Both the position numbers and the translations under genes were made by a program. A model generated the notes under the pieces. That model made no database searches and was not told where the DNA came from. It was given only the letters and a program-made list of their open reading frames with translations. Positions 40,422 through 49,518 of a stretch of DNA of 64,000 nt are shown here, in pieces. This stretch comes from Halobellus rufus. GTDB lineage: Archaea > Halobacteriota > Halobacteria > Halobacteriales > Haloferacaceae. Position 1 is the stretch's first letter, and each line of letters opens with the position of its first letter. The DNA lies in NCBI RefSeq assembly GCF_000739575.1, contig NZ_BBJO01000005.1, forward strand, positions 1 through 64,000, in the 5' to 3' direction.

Positions 40422-41522
40422 ATGGACGACCGCATTCACGAGCACGCCGAGACGCTCGTCGACTGGAGCGCGCGCATCGAACCGGGGGACGACGTCGTCC
40501 TCAGCGTCGCGGAGGGCGCACACGACCTCGCCGTCGCCGTCGCGGAGGCGCTCGGCGACCGCGGCGCGAACGTCGTGACCACGTACGCCTCCGACGAGAT
40601 CTCGCGCGCGTACCTCCGTGCGCACGCAGGCGATTTCGAGACTCCGGCGCACGAACTCGCGCTCTACGAGCGGGCCGATTCGGTGCTCTTCCTCGGCGGC
40701 GGTCGCAACACGTTCGCGACCGCGGACGTCGACGGCGAGACCCGACAGGCGGCCGCCCGCGCGAACCAGCCCGTCAAGGAGGCGCGGATGGCGACGGACT
40801 GGGTGTCGACAGTCCACCCGACGCGCTCGCTGGCCCAGCAGGCCGGGATGTCCTACGAGGCGTACCAAGATTTCGTCTACGACGCGGTCCTCCGCGACTG
40901 GGAGTCACTCGCCGAGGAGATGGCGGAATTGAAGGATGTCCTCGACGAGGGAAGCGACGTCCGCCTCGTCGGCGAGGACACCGACCTGACGATGTCGATA
41001 GAGGGCCGGACCGCGGTCAACTCCGCGGCGTCAGTCGCCTACGACTCGCACAACCTCCCGTCCGGGGAGGTGTTCACCGCGCCGTACGCCACCGAGGGCG
41101 AGGTCGTCTTCGACGTCCCGATGACCATCTCCGGCGCGCGCGTCGGGGGCGTGTGGCTCCGATTCGAGGACGGCCGCGTCACGGACTTCAGCGCCGAGAG
41201 CGGCGAGGAGACCATCGCCGACCTGCTCGACACCGACGAGGGGGCGCGTCGGCTGGGAGAACTCGGCATCGGGATGAACCGCGGCATCGACCGCGTCACG
41301 GACAACATCCTCTTCGACGAGAAGATGGGCGATACGGTTCACCTCGCGCTCGGGCGCGCGTACGACGCCTGTCTCCCCGAGGGCGAGGCGGGGAACGACT
41401 CGGCGGTCCACGTCGACCTCATCACCGACGTCAGCGAGAACTCGCGTCTGGAAGTCGACGGCGAAGTCGTCCAGCGAAACGGTCGGTTCCGCTGGGAAGA
41501 CGGCTTCGAGTCCGGCGTCTGA
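40422..41522 (+). CDS. Aminopeptidase, M29 family
   Basis: This 366-residue metallo-aminopeptidase has the M29 ligand set: Glu in [11 protein letters not shown], Glu in [12 protein letters not shown], His in GDTVHLALG, and His/Asp in SAVHVDLI. It removes N-terminal residues from peptides in the cytoplasm and usually holds two divalent ions. The start at 40422 follows an A/T-rich TATA-like patch (GATAAGCGTTTTT, about 40384-40397) at leaderless distance. Confidence 0.92.
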   Translation: MDDRIHEHAETLVDWSARIEPGDDVVLSVAEGAHDLAVAVAEALGDRGANVVTTYASDEISRAYLRAHAGDFETPAHELALYERADSVLFLGGGRNTFATADVDGETRQAAARANQPVKEARMATDWVSTVHPTRSLAQQAGMSYEAYQDFVYDAVLRDWESLAEEMAELKDVLDEGSDVRLVGEDTDLTMSIEGRTAVNSAASVAYDSHNLPSGEVFTAPYATEGEVVFDVPMTISGARVGGVWLRFEDGRVTDFSAESGEETIADLLDTDEGARRLGELGIGMNRGIDRVTDNILFDEKMGDTVHLALGRAYDACLPEGEAGNDSAVHVDLITDVSENSRLEVDGEVVQRNGRFRWEDGFESGV

Positions 41523-41641
41523 TCGTCCGCCGACACCGAGTGGGCGGCAGAGCGACGCCGACAGGCCGCGCCGACCGCGACCCGAATCCGAGTCGTCGAC
41601 CGCCTGTGGCCGCCTTCCAGCGGGAATCGCTTTCGACGTAC

Positions 41642-41649
41642 TTTTTATC
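41642..41649 (+). promoter_or_regulatory. TATA box of the S6e gene
   Basis: TTTTTATC lies 22-29 nt before the start codon at 41671, the spacing expected for a leaderless archaeal transcript. Confidence 0.55.
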
Positions 41650-41670
41650 GGCGGCCGTCTCCTCCCGTCT

Positions 41671-42144
41671 ATGGCTGAATTCAAGGTCGTCGTCTCCGAC
41701 GAGACCGGACACACAGAGCAGTTCGAGGTCGACGGACAGGACGCGAACCGATTCATCGGTCGCGAACTCGGCGACGAGGTCGACGGCGGTTCCGTCGGGC
41801 TCGACGGACAGACGCTGGAGCTCACCGGTGGCTCCGACGAGGCCGGCCGCCCGATGCGCGCCGACGTCGCCGGCGCGAACCTGAAGGAACTCCTCCTCGA
41901 GGGCGGCGTGGGGTACAAGCCCTCGCGCGACGGCGAGCGGAAGCGCATCACGGTCCGCGGCCGCCAGATCTCGGACGCGACCGCGCAGGTCAACGCGTCG
42001 CTCGTCGACGGCACCATCGCGGACGACGAGGAAGCGGAAGCCGACGAAGACGAAGCGGACGCTGAGGCTGACGAGACTGACGCGGACGAGGAAGACGAGG
42101 AAGCGGACGCTGACGCCGACGCCGACGAGGACGACGAAGAGTAA
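41671..42144 (+). CDS. rps6e: 30S ribosomal protein S6e
   Basis: The 157-residue protein has the S6e fold ([48 protein letters not shown]). The last 40 residues are almost entirely Asp, Glu and Ala, a halophilic extension absent from many archaeal S6e proteins. The next gene begins 6 nt later, so the two are cotranscribed. Confidence 0.96.
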   Translation: MAEFKVVVSDETGHTEQFEVDGQDANRFIGRELGDEVDGGSVGLDGQTLELTGGSDEAGRPMRADVAGANLKELLLEGGVGYKPSRDGERKRITVRGRQISDATAQVNASLVDGTIADDEEAEADEDEADAEADETDADEEDEEADADADADEDDEE

Positions 42145-42150
42145 ACGTCC

Positions 42151-42579
42151 GTGTCCGAACGCATCCCGAGCGATCACGGTTCCGTGCGGAGCCTCCGCGC
42201 GTCGCTCGCTCGGAGCGGCGGCACCAGACGGCCCTGTCTCCGGCTCCCCGACGAGGTCGACGTCGAGGGGGGAGATCCCGTTCGACTGTTGCTCGACGGC
42301 GTGACGACGCACGCCCGAGTCGTTTCCGACGCCAACGGGCTGCTTCTCCGCGGATCGTACGACAATCAGCGGTTGGCTCGCGAACCCGGCGAGGGCGAAA
42401 ACAGGCTCGTCGAGTGGTGTGAGACGCACGACCGCGGTCCCGGTGACGCCGTCGAACTCGACGAGCTCGACCCGGGATTCTGTTACGGCCTGCGCGAACC
42501 CGGCGAGCGCGTCGTCTACGACGTGCCGCGCCGTCCGAACCAGTCGCTCTCGGACATCGCCTCGAAGCTCGGCGAGTGA
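42151..42579 (+). CDS. DUF7112-like haloarchaeal protein
   Basis: The 142-residue protein begins at a GTG 6 nt after S6e. It has a beta-rich core (CLRLPDEVDVEGGDPVRLLLDGV...ARVVSDANGLLLRGSYDN) and a C-terminal GLREPGERVVYDVPRRPNQSLSDIASKLGE segment. I associate this arrangement beside S6e with DUF7112. Function unknown; possibly translation-linked by context. Confidence 0.75.
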   Translation: MSERIPSDHGSVRSLRASLARSGGTRRPCLRLPDEVDVEGGDPVRLLLDGVTTHARVVSDANGLLLRGSYDNQRLAREPGEGENRLVEWCETHDRGPGDAVELDELDPGFCYGLREPGERVVYDVPRRPNQSLSDIASKLGE

Positions 42580-42658
42580 CGCAATCGGCGGCCCCGGCCG
42601 TCGTCTCCGAACTCGCCGGGTGAGTAACTCTTACCACTACCCCGCGGCTCTCTCCGCT

Positions 42659-44455
42659 ATGAGTCAGGTTCCCGAGCGGAGCGAGATCGACGTCGAGGAC
42701 ACGTGGGACCTCACGAGCATCTACGCCGACGACGAGGCGTGGGAGGACGCCTACGAGTCGGTGAAAGAGCGGATCGACGAGCTCCGAGCCTACGAGGGCC
42801 GCGCGACGGAGAGTCCCGAGACCCTGCTGGAGCTACTGGAACTCCAGGAGGAACTCCTCCGCGAGGTCTCGAAGGTCAGCAGCTACGCGAACCTTCGGAG
42901 CACCGAAGACACCCGAAACCAGGAGTATCAGGCGATGAACGCGAAGGCGGAGTCGCTCGCGTCGGCGACGCAGTCGGCGGTGAGCTACCTCGAACCCGAA
43001 CTCCAGCAACTCGACGAGGACGACGTCGAGTCGTTCGTCGAACGCGAACCGGCGCTCGCGGAGTACGAGCACTACTTCGACGACGTCCTGCGGATGAAAC
43101 CGCACACGCGGTCGGCGGAGGTCGAGGAAGTGCTGGCGGAACTGGGTGAGGTCGCGGGCGCGTCCTCCGACATCTACGGGATGCTCTCGAACGCGGATAT
43201 GACGTTCCCGACGGTCGAGCGCCCCGACGGCGAGGCCGTGGAGATCACGCAGGGCAACTTCACCAAGCTGCAGAAACACCCCGATCGAGGCTTCCGCCGG
43301 GAGGTCTACGAGCGGTTCTACGACGAGTGGGCCGAGGTCCGCAACGCGGTCGGCACGTCGCTGAAGAACAGCGTCCGAAAGGACGTGAAGTACGCCCGAG
43401 CGCGGAACTACGAGACCGCTCGCGCGGCGGCGCTCGACGGCCCGAACGTCCCGGTCGAGGTGTACGACACGCTGATCGACACCGTCCACGACAACCTCGA
43501 GAGCCTCCACCGCCACGCGGACCTGAAGCGCGAGGCGCTCGGCGTCGACGAACTCCGGATGTGGGACCTGTATATGTCGCTGACCGGCGACGAAGGCCCC
43601 GAGATCCCCTACGAACGGGCGACGGAGTACATCGTCGAGGCGGTGGCACCGCTCGGGGAGGCCTACCAAGAGCGCGTCGCCGAGGGACTCGACTCCCGCT
43701 GGGTCGACGTCTACGAGAACCGCGGCAAGCGCTCCGGCGCGTTCTCCGCGGGCACCTACGACACCCAGCCGTTCATCCTGATGAACTACCAAGACGACAT
43801 CTCGTCGATGTTCACGCTGGCGCACGAACTCGGGCACTCGCTGCACTCCGAACTCGCGAAGGACGCCCAGCCCTGGCAGTACGCCGACTACACGATCTTC
43901 GTCGCGGAGGTCGCCTCGACGGTCAACGAGACGCTGCTGACGCATCACCTCCTCGAAACGGTCGACGACGACGAACTCCGGATGCACGTCCTCGACGAGT
44001 ACCTCGAACGCTTCCGCTCGACGCTCTTCCGCCAGACGATGTTCGCGGACTTCGAGCAGCGGATTCACGAGGTCGCCGAGGCCGACGGCGCGCTCACGCC
44101 CGATCGGTTCGACGAGACCTACCGCGAGCTCAAAGCGCAGTTCTACGAGCCCGCGGCGGTCGACGGCCGGATCGACCGCGAGTGGATGCGGATCCCGCAC
44201 TTCTACTACAACTACTACGTCTACCAGTACGCGACGGGCATCTCCGCCGCCGTCGCGATCGTCGAGCGGATCCTCGAAGACGGCGAGGACGCCGCCGCAG
44301 CGTACCGGGACGCGCTCGCGCTCGGCGGTTCCGAGTACCCCATCGACGTGCTCGAAACAGCCGGCGTGGAGATGACGTCTCCGGAGCCGATCGAATCCGC
44401 CATCGGCGTCTACGACGAGTATCTCGATCGGATGGCCGACCTGCTCGACCAGTAA
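42659..44455 (+). CDS. pepF: Oligoendopeptidase F (M3 family)
   Basis: This is a 598-residue cytoplasmic zinc peptidase that cleaves oligopeptides. The M3 active site is HELGH at 389-393 (LAHELGHSLHSEL), with the downstream Glu in FVAEVASTVNE as third ligand and FYYNYYVYQYATG as the substrate-side Tyr-rich loop. The N-terminal helical domain (DTWDLTSIY) is typical. The start at 42659 (MSQVPERSEI) fits the family; the frame is open upstream into the preceding gene. Confidence 0.95.
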   Translation: MSQVPERSEIDVEDTWDLTSIYADDEAWEDAYESVKERIDELRAYEGRATESPETLLELLELQEELLREVSKVSSYANLRSTEDTRNQEYQAMNAKAESLASATQSAVSYLEPELQQLDEDDVESFVEREPALAEYEHYFDDVLRMKPHTRSAEVEEVLAELGEVAGASSDIYGMLSNADMTFPTVERPDGEAVEITQGNFTKLQKHPDRGFRREVYERFYDEWAEVRNAVGTSLKNSVRKDVKYARARNYETARAAALDGPNVPVEVYDTLIDTVHDNLESLHRHADLKREALGVDELRMWDLYMSLTGDEGPEIPYERATEYIVEAVAPLGEAYQERVAEGLDSRWVDVYENRGKRSGAFSAGTYDTQPFILMNYQDDISSMFTLAHELGHSLHSELAKDAQPWQYADYTIFVAEVASTVNETLLTHHLLETVDDDELRMHVLDEYLERFRSTLFRQTMFADFEQRIHEVAEADGALTPDRFDETYRELKAQFYEPAAVDGRIDREWMRIPHFYYNYYVYQYATGISAAVAIVERILEDGEDAAAAYRDALALGGSEYPIDVLETAGVEMTSPEPIESAIGVYDEYLDRMADLLDQ

Positions 44456-44662
44456 CGGCAGGCCGACCCGCCGGGGAGTGCTTCAGCTCGGTGTAACAGG
44501 GGCGGACAGTCGGCACCGTCTCACACCTGCGCCGACGTGCCGAACAACCGCGACCCGGCGCAGGGCCGTCGTCAAATCACGTCGGTGGTGGCCGCGCCTT
44601 CGGATATAAACCCTCGTCGGCGAGGACCCAAACGGTAAGCGACTCCGTTGCCGACGTTCGGT

Positions 44663-46060
44663 ATGGACGCGAACCGTCGAGCGCGGGCGCTCGCAGCGCG
44701 GCTCCCGCTCGGAACGCTCTCCCGGCGACTCGGTGGCACGGTCGTCGCGCCCGACGACGACGCCTACGCCGACGCGCGGCGGGTCTGGAACGGACTGGTA
44801 AACGAGTACCCGACCGCGATCGCGTACTGCGAGTCCGTCACCGACGTCCGCGAGTCGGTCTCGTTCGCCCGCGAGCACGAAATCCCCACCGCGGTCCGCA
44901 GCGGCGGCCACAGCGTCTCCGGCGCGTCCGTCGTCTCCGGCGGCCTCGTCGTCGACTGCTCGCGGATGGAGTGGGTCCGCGTCGATCCCGACGATCGGGT
45001 CGCCCGCGTCGGACCGGGGGCGACGTGGGCCACTTTTGACCGCGCGACGCAGTCGTTCGGGCTCGCGACGCCGGGGGGCGTCGTCTCCGACACCGGCGTC
45101 GCCGGGCTCACGCTGGGCGGCGGGACCGGCTATCTCACGCCGAAACACGGGTTCACCGCCGACAACCTCCGCGCGGTCGACGTCGTCACCGGACGCGGCG
45201 AGCGCGTGACGGCGACCGCCGACCGCAATCCGGCGCTGTTCTGGGCGGCCCGCGGGGGCGGCACGCCCGGGGTCGTCACCGCCTTCGAGTTCGACCTGCA
45301 CCCGCTCGATCACGACGTCTGCTTCTTCGAGTCGTGGCTGCCCGCCGAGTCCGCCGCCGACGCGCTTCGGACGTACCGCCGGTACCAGCGGGACGCCCCG
45401 GAGGAGTCCTGCGTGTCGCCGTACTTCGCTCGCGTCCCCGAGAGCGAGGACGTAGATTTCTCTGCCGACCGCCGCGGCGACCTCGCGCTCGTGCTCTCGG
45501 GCGTGTACACGGGCGACCCCGAACGTGTGCGAGAGGAGTTCGAGCCGTTCCTCGACCGCGAGGACGCGTTCGCCGCGTCCGTCGAGACGATGGCCTACGT
45601 CGACCTCCAGTCGGCGATGGACCACGATTTCCCGGCCGGTCGCCGCTACTACTGGAAGTCGGTGCCGCTCGCCGATTTCGACGACGAGGCGATCGGGGCG
45701 CTTCGGGCGTCGGCCGCGGAGGCTCCCTCGGCCCTCTCGACCGTCGTCGTCTGGCCGATGCACGGCGCGATCGAGCGCGTTCCCGAATCGGCGACGCCGT
45801 TGGCCGGCCGCGACGCCGACGTCGTCGTGAACGTCGAGGCCGCGTGGGACGACCCGGCCGCGACCCCGGAGAACGTCGAGTGGGTCCGCGAGACCTGTCG
45901 TCGCTTCCGCGATCTGACGCCGAGCCACGGGACGCTCCCGAACTTCGCGGGCGGGCGGGAGGCCACCGCCGCCGACGTCTACGGGCGCGACGCGGAGCGA
46001 TTGCGGACCGTCCGCGAACGATACGACCCGGACGGCGTCTTCGCGTACGAACGGGCGTAA
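44663..46060 (+). CDS. FAD-linked oxidase, berberine-bridge-enzyme type
   Basis: The 465-residue flavoprotein has a PCMH FAD domain (about 45-220) and a C-terminal BBE segment. H83 in RSGGHSVSG is the expected 8-alpha covalent FAD site. The second, cysteinyl attachment found in bicovalent BBE enzymes seems absent: the matching segment reads GGVVSDTGVAGLTLGGG. The family oxidises sugars, alcohols or alkaloid-like compounds with oxygen; substrate unknown. I use the ATG at 44663; a TTG at 44648 is possible. Confidence 0.88.
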   Translation: MDANRRARALAARLPLGTLSRRLGGTVVAPDDDAYADARRVWNGLVNEYPTAIAYCESVTDVRESVSFAREHEIPTAVRSGGHSVSGASVVSGGLVVDCSRMEWVRVDPDDRVARVGPGATWATFDRATQSFGLATPGGVVSDTGVAGLTLGGGTGYLTPKHGFTADNLRAVDVVTGRGERVTATADRNPALFWAARGGGTPGVVTAFEFDLHPLDHDVCFFESWLPAESAADALRTYRRYQRDAPEESCVSPYFARVPESEDVDFSADRRGDLALVLSGVYTGDPERVREEFEPFLDREDAFAASVETMAYVDLQSAMDHDFPAGRRYYWKSVPLADFDDEAIGALRASAAEAPSALSTVVVWPMHGAIERVPESATPLAGRDADVVVNVEAAWDDPAATPENVEWVRETCRRFRDLTPSHGTLPNFAGGREATAADVYGRDAERLRTVRERYDPDGVFAYERA

Positions 46061-46147
46061 CCGGGGCGGGGTCGACGCCGAGCGGAGCGCTTCTCGCTCG
46101 CCGAGAGGAGGCGACACTCTCAATAAAACGCCGCCCAACGTTCGACT

Positions 46148-47233
46148 ATGAACTTCCAGACGCTGGGCGACTCCGACGTCGAAGTGAGCGAAGTCGGATT
46201 CGGCGCGTGGGTCGTCGGCACCGACTGGTGGGGCGACCGCACGCGCGAGGACTCGATCGAGCTGATCCACCACGCGATCGACGAGGGGATCACCTACTTC
46301 GACACCGGCGACGTCTACGGCCACGGCGACAGCGAGGAACTCCTCGGCGAGGCGCTCGCCGACTACCGAGACGAGGTGACCGTCGCGACGAAGGTCGGCT
46401 ACGACTTCTACAACCACCCGCAGGCCGGCCACGGCGAACTTCCGAAAGAGATCACCGGCGAGTGGATCCGCTCTGCGACCGAGAAGAGCCTCGACCGACT
46501 CGATATGGAGTACGTCGACGTCCTGCAACTGCACAACGCGAACGTCGACGAGGTCGACGCCGACGTGCTCGAAGCGCTGGACGAACTGAAAGAGGAGGGG
46601 CTGATCCGCGCCGTCGGCTGGGCGCTCGGCCCGTCGATCGGCTGGCTCGCCGAGGGCGATATGGCGATCGAAGAGGAGTTCGACTCGGTGCAACTGGTCT
46701 GGAACCTCTTCGAGCAGGAGGTCGGCAACCACTTCCTCGACACCATCGAGCGCACGGGTTCGTCGACCAGCCTGATCCCGCGCGTCCCGCACTCTTCGGG
46801 CCTCTTAAACGAGCAGGTGACGCCCGAGACCGGCCACGACCTCGACGACCACCGCGGATTCCGACCCGACGCGTGGTACGAGACTGGCTGGGAGAAGATC
46901 GAGACGCTCCGCTTCCTCGAACGGGACGGCGAGCGGACGATGGGACAGGCGGCCATCGCGTACCTCCTCAGCCACGACGCGGTCGCGAGCGTGACGCCGA
47001 CGTTCCACACCAAGGAGGACATCACCGAGTGGGCCGCCGCCAGCGACGTCCCGAAGCTCTCCGACGAGGAACTGGCCCGCGTCGCCGACCTCTACGAGAC
47101 GAACTTCGAGATCGACTGCGAGGACGGGATGGACGAACTCCGCTCCTCCGTCGGCGGCGAGGACATCCGCGCGGCCGGCATCGACAAGCGGGCGACCGCG
47201 GGCCCGCGGAACTCGGCGTCCTCCGACGACTGA
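46148..47233 (+). CDS. Aldo/keto reductase
   Basis: The 361-residue TIM-barrel oxidoreductase has the catalytic tetrad D52, Y57 (FDTGDVYGHG), K82 (ATKVG) and H129 (LQLHNAN). The C-terminal region with MGQAAIAYLLSHDAVASVTP matches the NADP site of the family. It interconverts carbonyls and alcohols; substrate unknown. The last 40 residues form a hydrophilic extension. It is followed after 1 nt by a small membrane protein gene. Confidence 0.92.
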   Translation: MNFQTLGDSDVEVSEVGFGAWVVGTDWWGDRTREDSIELIHHAIDEGITYFDTGDVYGHGDSEELLGEALADYRDEVTVATKVGYDFYNHPQAGHGELPKEITGEWIRSATEKSLDRLDMEYVDVLQLHNANVDEVDADVLEALDELKEEGLIRAVGWALGPSIGWLAEGDMAIEEEFDSVQLVWNLFEQEVGNHFLDTIERTGSSTSLIPRVPHSSGLLNEQVTPETGHDLDDHRGFRPDAWYETGWEKIETLRFLERDGERTMGQAAIAYLLSHDAVASVTPTFHTKEDITEWAAASDVPKLSDEELARVADLYETNFEIDCEDGMDELRSSVGGEDIRAAGIDKRATAGPRNSASSDD

Positions 47234-47234
47234 C

Positions 47235-47420
47235 GTGGCGTTCGAGTCCTCGATCTCGCGAACGGCGGCGTTCGTCGCGATAACCGTACTCGCCCACCTC
47301 GCGCTGACCGCCTGGGTCCGTCGCGACGCCCGGGCGCGCGGCCTCGACCCCTCACCGTGGGATCTGCTGACCCTCGCGACTGGCGTCGTCGGCGCGCTCG
47401 TCTACCGCCGCCGTCGGTGA
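47235..47420 (+). CDS. Small two-helix membrane protein
   Basis: The 61-residue protein (GTG start at 47235) has a hydrophobic helix (about 10-26), a basic loop (RRDARARGLDPSPWDLL) and a second short helix ending in RRRR. It is 1 nt behind the aldo/keto reductase gene. The pattern RDARxRGxDPxxWDLLxxxxGxxGxLxYxxRR is recurrent in haloarchaea; function unknown. Confidence 0.65.
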   Translation: MAFESSISRTAAFVAITVLAHLALTAWVRRDARARGLDPSPWDLLTLATGVVGALVYRRRR

Positions 47421-47489
47421 CGCGGGTGCCGGCAGCCGCTCAGTTTTGACAACCCCTTCGTTTCGCTTCGAAACCGACTCACAGCGTCG

Positions 47490-47522
47490 CGTCTGACGCT
47501 GCAGTCGCAGACGCGTCAGACG
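47490..47522. terminator. Perfect inverted repeat between convergent genes
   Basis: CGTCTGACGC (47490-47499) and GCGTCAGACG (47513-47522) are perfect 10-bp arms around a 13-nt loop, followed on the plus strand by ATTTAAAAAAG. It lies between the convergent genes ending at 47420 and 47545 and can act on both. Confidence 0.55.
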
Positions 47523-47544
47523 ATTTAAAAAAGACCGCCGGATC

Positions 47545-49125
47545 TCACGCCAGGAAGACGTGTCGCGGCCGGTCCGCGAGGACGTCGCGGCCCCACTGGA
47601 CCGTCTCGCTGAACTCCTCGGAGCGGAAGAACTCCATCGCGTGCTCGCGGGCGTCCCACTGACTGGCGATGAACATGTCGTTCTCGTCTTCGACGTTCAT
47701 CATCAGGTCGGTGTCCTGGTGGCCCTCCATCTCGTCGAGGAGGTCGCCCACGGTCGCGAACGTGTCGACGAAGTCGCCGTGGTGCTCGGGCTTGACCGTG
47801 TAGAACATCCCCATCGTACCGAACCCGGACTCCTCGCCCGCCCGGGAGACGATCTCGGGGAGTTCAGAGAGGAACCCGGCGGCGGTCTCGGCCGCCGACT
47901 GGGTCTCCCAGATGCTCACCACGGCGCTCCGGTCGCGGTTTTCCGCCTCGTAGACGGCGGTTTTGACGTGGGTTCCGTAGTGATCGAAGTTCGCGCGGAG
48001 CCCCTGGACCTCCTCGAAGAGGTCGTCCGTGTCGGCCTCCGAGTAGAGGACCGTCGCGTAGACGTCCTCGCCGTGGGGCTGTCCGGCGTAGATGTCCATA
48101 TCGGCCAGTTCCGCGCGGATGCTGCCTTCGTCGTCGCTGTCATCCGATTGAGTCCCCCCTTCGCCGTGCGGCGAGTCGCCGTGTGCGCTCCCGCCGCCGT
48201 GGCCACCGTGTCCGCGTGCGCCCCCGCCGTGAGCGGCGTCGCCGTGCGCGTGGCCGTGTGCTTCGCCGTGCGCGTCGCCGTCGCCGTGCGGGTGTCCGCC
48301 CTCGTGTGCGCCTTCGGCGTGCGGATGGCCCGCGTCGCCGCGTTCGCTCGTCGGGACGCCGTCGCCCGCGAGATACGCGCCGAGGTCAGTCGGCGGGAAG
48401 CGGCGACCGACGTAGAACTGCCCGAACTCGCCGTACTTCGAGGAGACCTCGTCGAAGCGCATGTCGTAGACGATGTCTTTGATGTGCGTCGGATCGTCCG
48501 AGAACAGCGTCACGCCCCACTCGTAGTCGTCGAAGCCGACCGAAGAGGCGATGACTTGCTTGATCTTGCCGGCGTACTCCTTGCCGGTCTCGGCGTGCGT
48601 CTCCATCATCTCCGCGCGCTCCTCGAACGAGAGGTCGTACCAGTTGTGCTCCTCGCCGCGACGCTTCGACATTGGGTAGAAGGAGACGTACTCGTCTTCG
48701 GGAATCTCCGGAGTCTTCTTGCCCTCCATGTAGCGACGCAGCCCCTCGTCCGCCGACTCGGGGTCCTCGAAGTAGTCGGGGCTGGTGTAGCCCGAAATCT
48801 CGGTGACGGAGACGTAGGAGGTCGGCTGGTCGGTGAAGCCCGCCAGCGCCGTTTGCTCGAACTGCCGCTCGGCGCGCGAGAGGTCGTCAAGGGTGGGCCG
48901 GAAGTGGACGACGAGCAGGTCGGCCTTGTGGCCGAGCACCGAGAAGACCGCGGAGTCGCCCTCGTCGGCGTCGGCGACGTCCTCGTGGCGAGTGAGGTAC
49001 TCGGTCCCTTCTCGGATCGCGCGTTCGCGTTCGCGCTCGGGCGCGTCGCGCCACGCGTCCCAGTCGACGGTCCGGAAGTCGTGCAGCACGAACCAGCCCT
49101 CGTCGGTTGGTGGGGCCTCTGGCAT
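47545..49125 (-). CDS. pitA: Chlorite dismutase-like/ABM fusion heme protein with His-rich linker
   Basis: The 526-residue protein matches the architecture of Haloferax PitA. The N-terminal Cld/HemQ domain (1-255) has YPMSKRR, HAETGKEYAGKIKQVI with the likely proximal heme His, and GFDDYEWGVTLFSDDPTHIKDIVYDMRFDE. A linker (about 260-325) holds 14 His in a Gly/Ala/Asp background. The C-terminal part (about 335-526) has two antibiotic-biosynthesis-monooxygenase-like repeats. HemQ relatives decarboxylate coproheme; whether this fusion makes heme, binds heme or detoxifies is not known. The linker could store or deliver a metal. Confidence 0.9.
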   Translation of the reverse strand: MPEAPPTDEGWFVLHDFRTVDWDAWRDAPERERERAIREGTEYLTRHEDVADADEGDSAVFSVLGHKADLLVVHFRPTLDDLSRAERQFEQTALAGFTDQPTSYVSVTEISGYTSPDYFEDPESADEGLRRYMEGKKTPEIPEDEYVSFYPMSKRRGEEHNWYDLSFEERAEMMETHAETGKEYAGKIKQVIASSVGFDDYEWGVTLFSDDPTHIKDIVYDMRFDEVSSKYGEFGQFYVGRRFPPTDLGAYLAGDGVPTSERGDAGHPHAEGAHEGGHPHGDGDAHGEAHGHAHGDAAHGGGARGHGGHGGGSAHGDSPHGEGGTQSDDSDDEGSIRAELADMDIYAGQPHGEDVYATVLYSEADTDDLFEEVQGLRANFDHYGTHVKTAVYEAENRDRSAVVSIWETQSAAETAAGFLSELPEIVSRAGEESGFGTMGMFYTVKPEHHGDFVDTFATVGDLLDEMEGHQDTDLMMNVEDENDMFIASQWDAREHAMEFFRSEEFSETVQWGRDVLADRPRHVFLA

Positions 49126-49241
49126 ACGCCGACGTTAGCGCGCCACCCGTATGGACGTTGCGAGTCGATCCGCCGACGGTGCCGGTCGTTCACTGTCACC
49201 TCCTGACACACATTTAAGTAACCGCTCTACGTGGTACCGTT

Positions 49242-49505
49242 ATGCCGCAGACGCGCAGTTCTGTCGCTGACCAAGTCGTTCGAAAGGTCGCCTCAGTCAC
49301 CGGTACCGACGAGGTCGACCTCCCACCGCTGTACGACGTCATCGATCCCGACGCGCTAGTGCGGGTCGTCGAGACGATGTCCAGCGGTGAGATCACGTTC
49401 TCCTACGTCGATTGCGACGTCACCGTCGACAGCGACGGGTCGGTCCGCGTCGCCGACGAGTTCGTCCGCGGGTCCGCGTCGGGCACCGCCGTCGGAAACT
49501 CCTGA
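49242..49505 (+). CDS. HalOD1 output-domain protein
   Basis: The 87-residue protein consists of one HalOD1 domain (VADQVVRKVASVTGTDEVDLPPLYDVIDPDAL, ITFSYVDCDVTVDSDGSVRV). The domain is confined to haloarchaea and is thought to act as a signal output module. No kinase is adjacent. A TATA-like TTTAAGTAACC (about 49212-49222) lies 20-30 nt before the start. Convergent with the protease gene. Confidence 0.88.
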   Translation: MPQTRSSVADQVVRKVASVTGTDEVDLPPLYDVIDPDALVRVVETMSSGEITFSYVDCDVTVDSDGSVRVADEFVRGSASGTAVGNS

Positions 49506-49518
49506 TCGCGCCGCGGCC

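Noticed and set aside
38514..40868. A 784-codon minus-strand frame joining gnd with sequence antisense to the aminopeptidase
   Set aside because: Only the last 300 codons are gnd; the upstream part is a shadow of the ATP-grasp and aminopeptidase genes with non-halophilic composition.
42419..42658. Upstream extension of pepF
   Set aside because: The 80 extra residues overlap the DUF7112-like gene and have shadow-like composition; MSQVPERSEI at 42659 is a normal PepF start.
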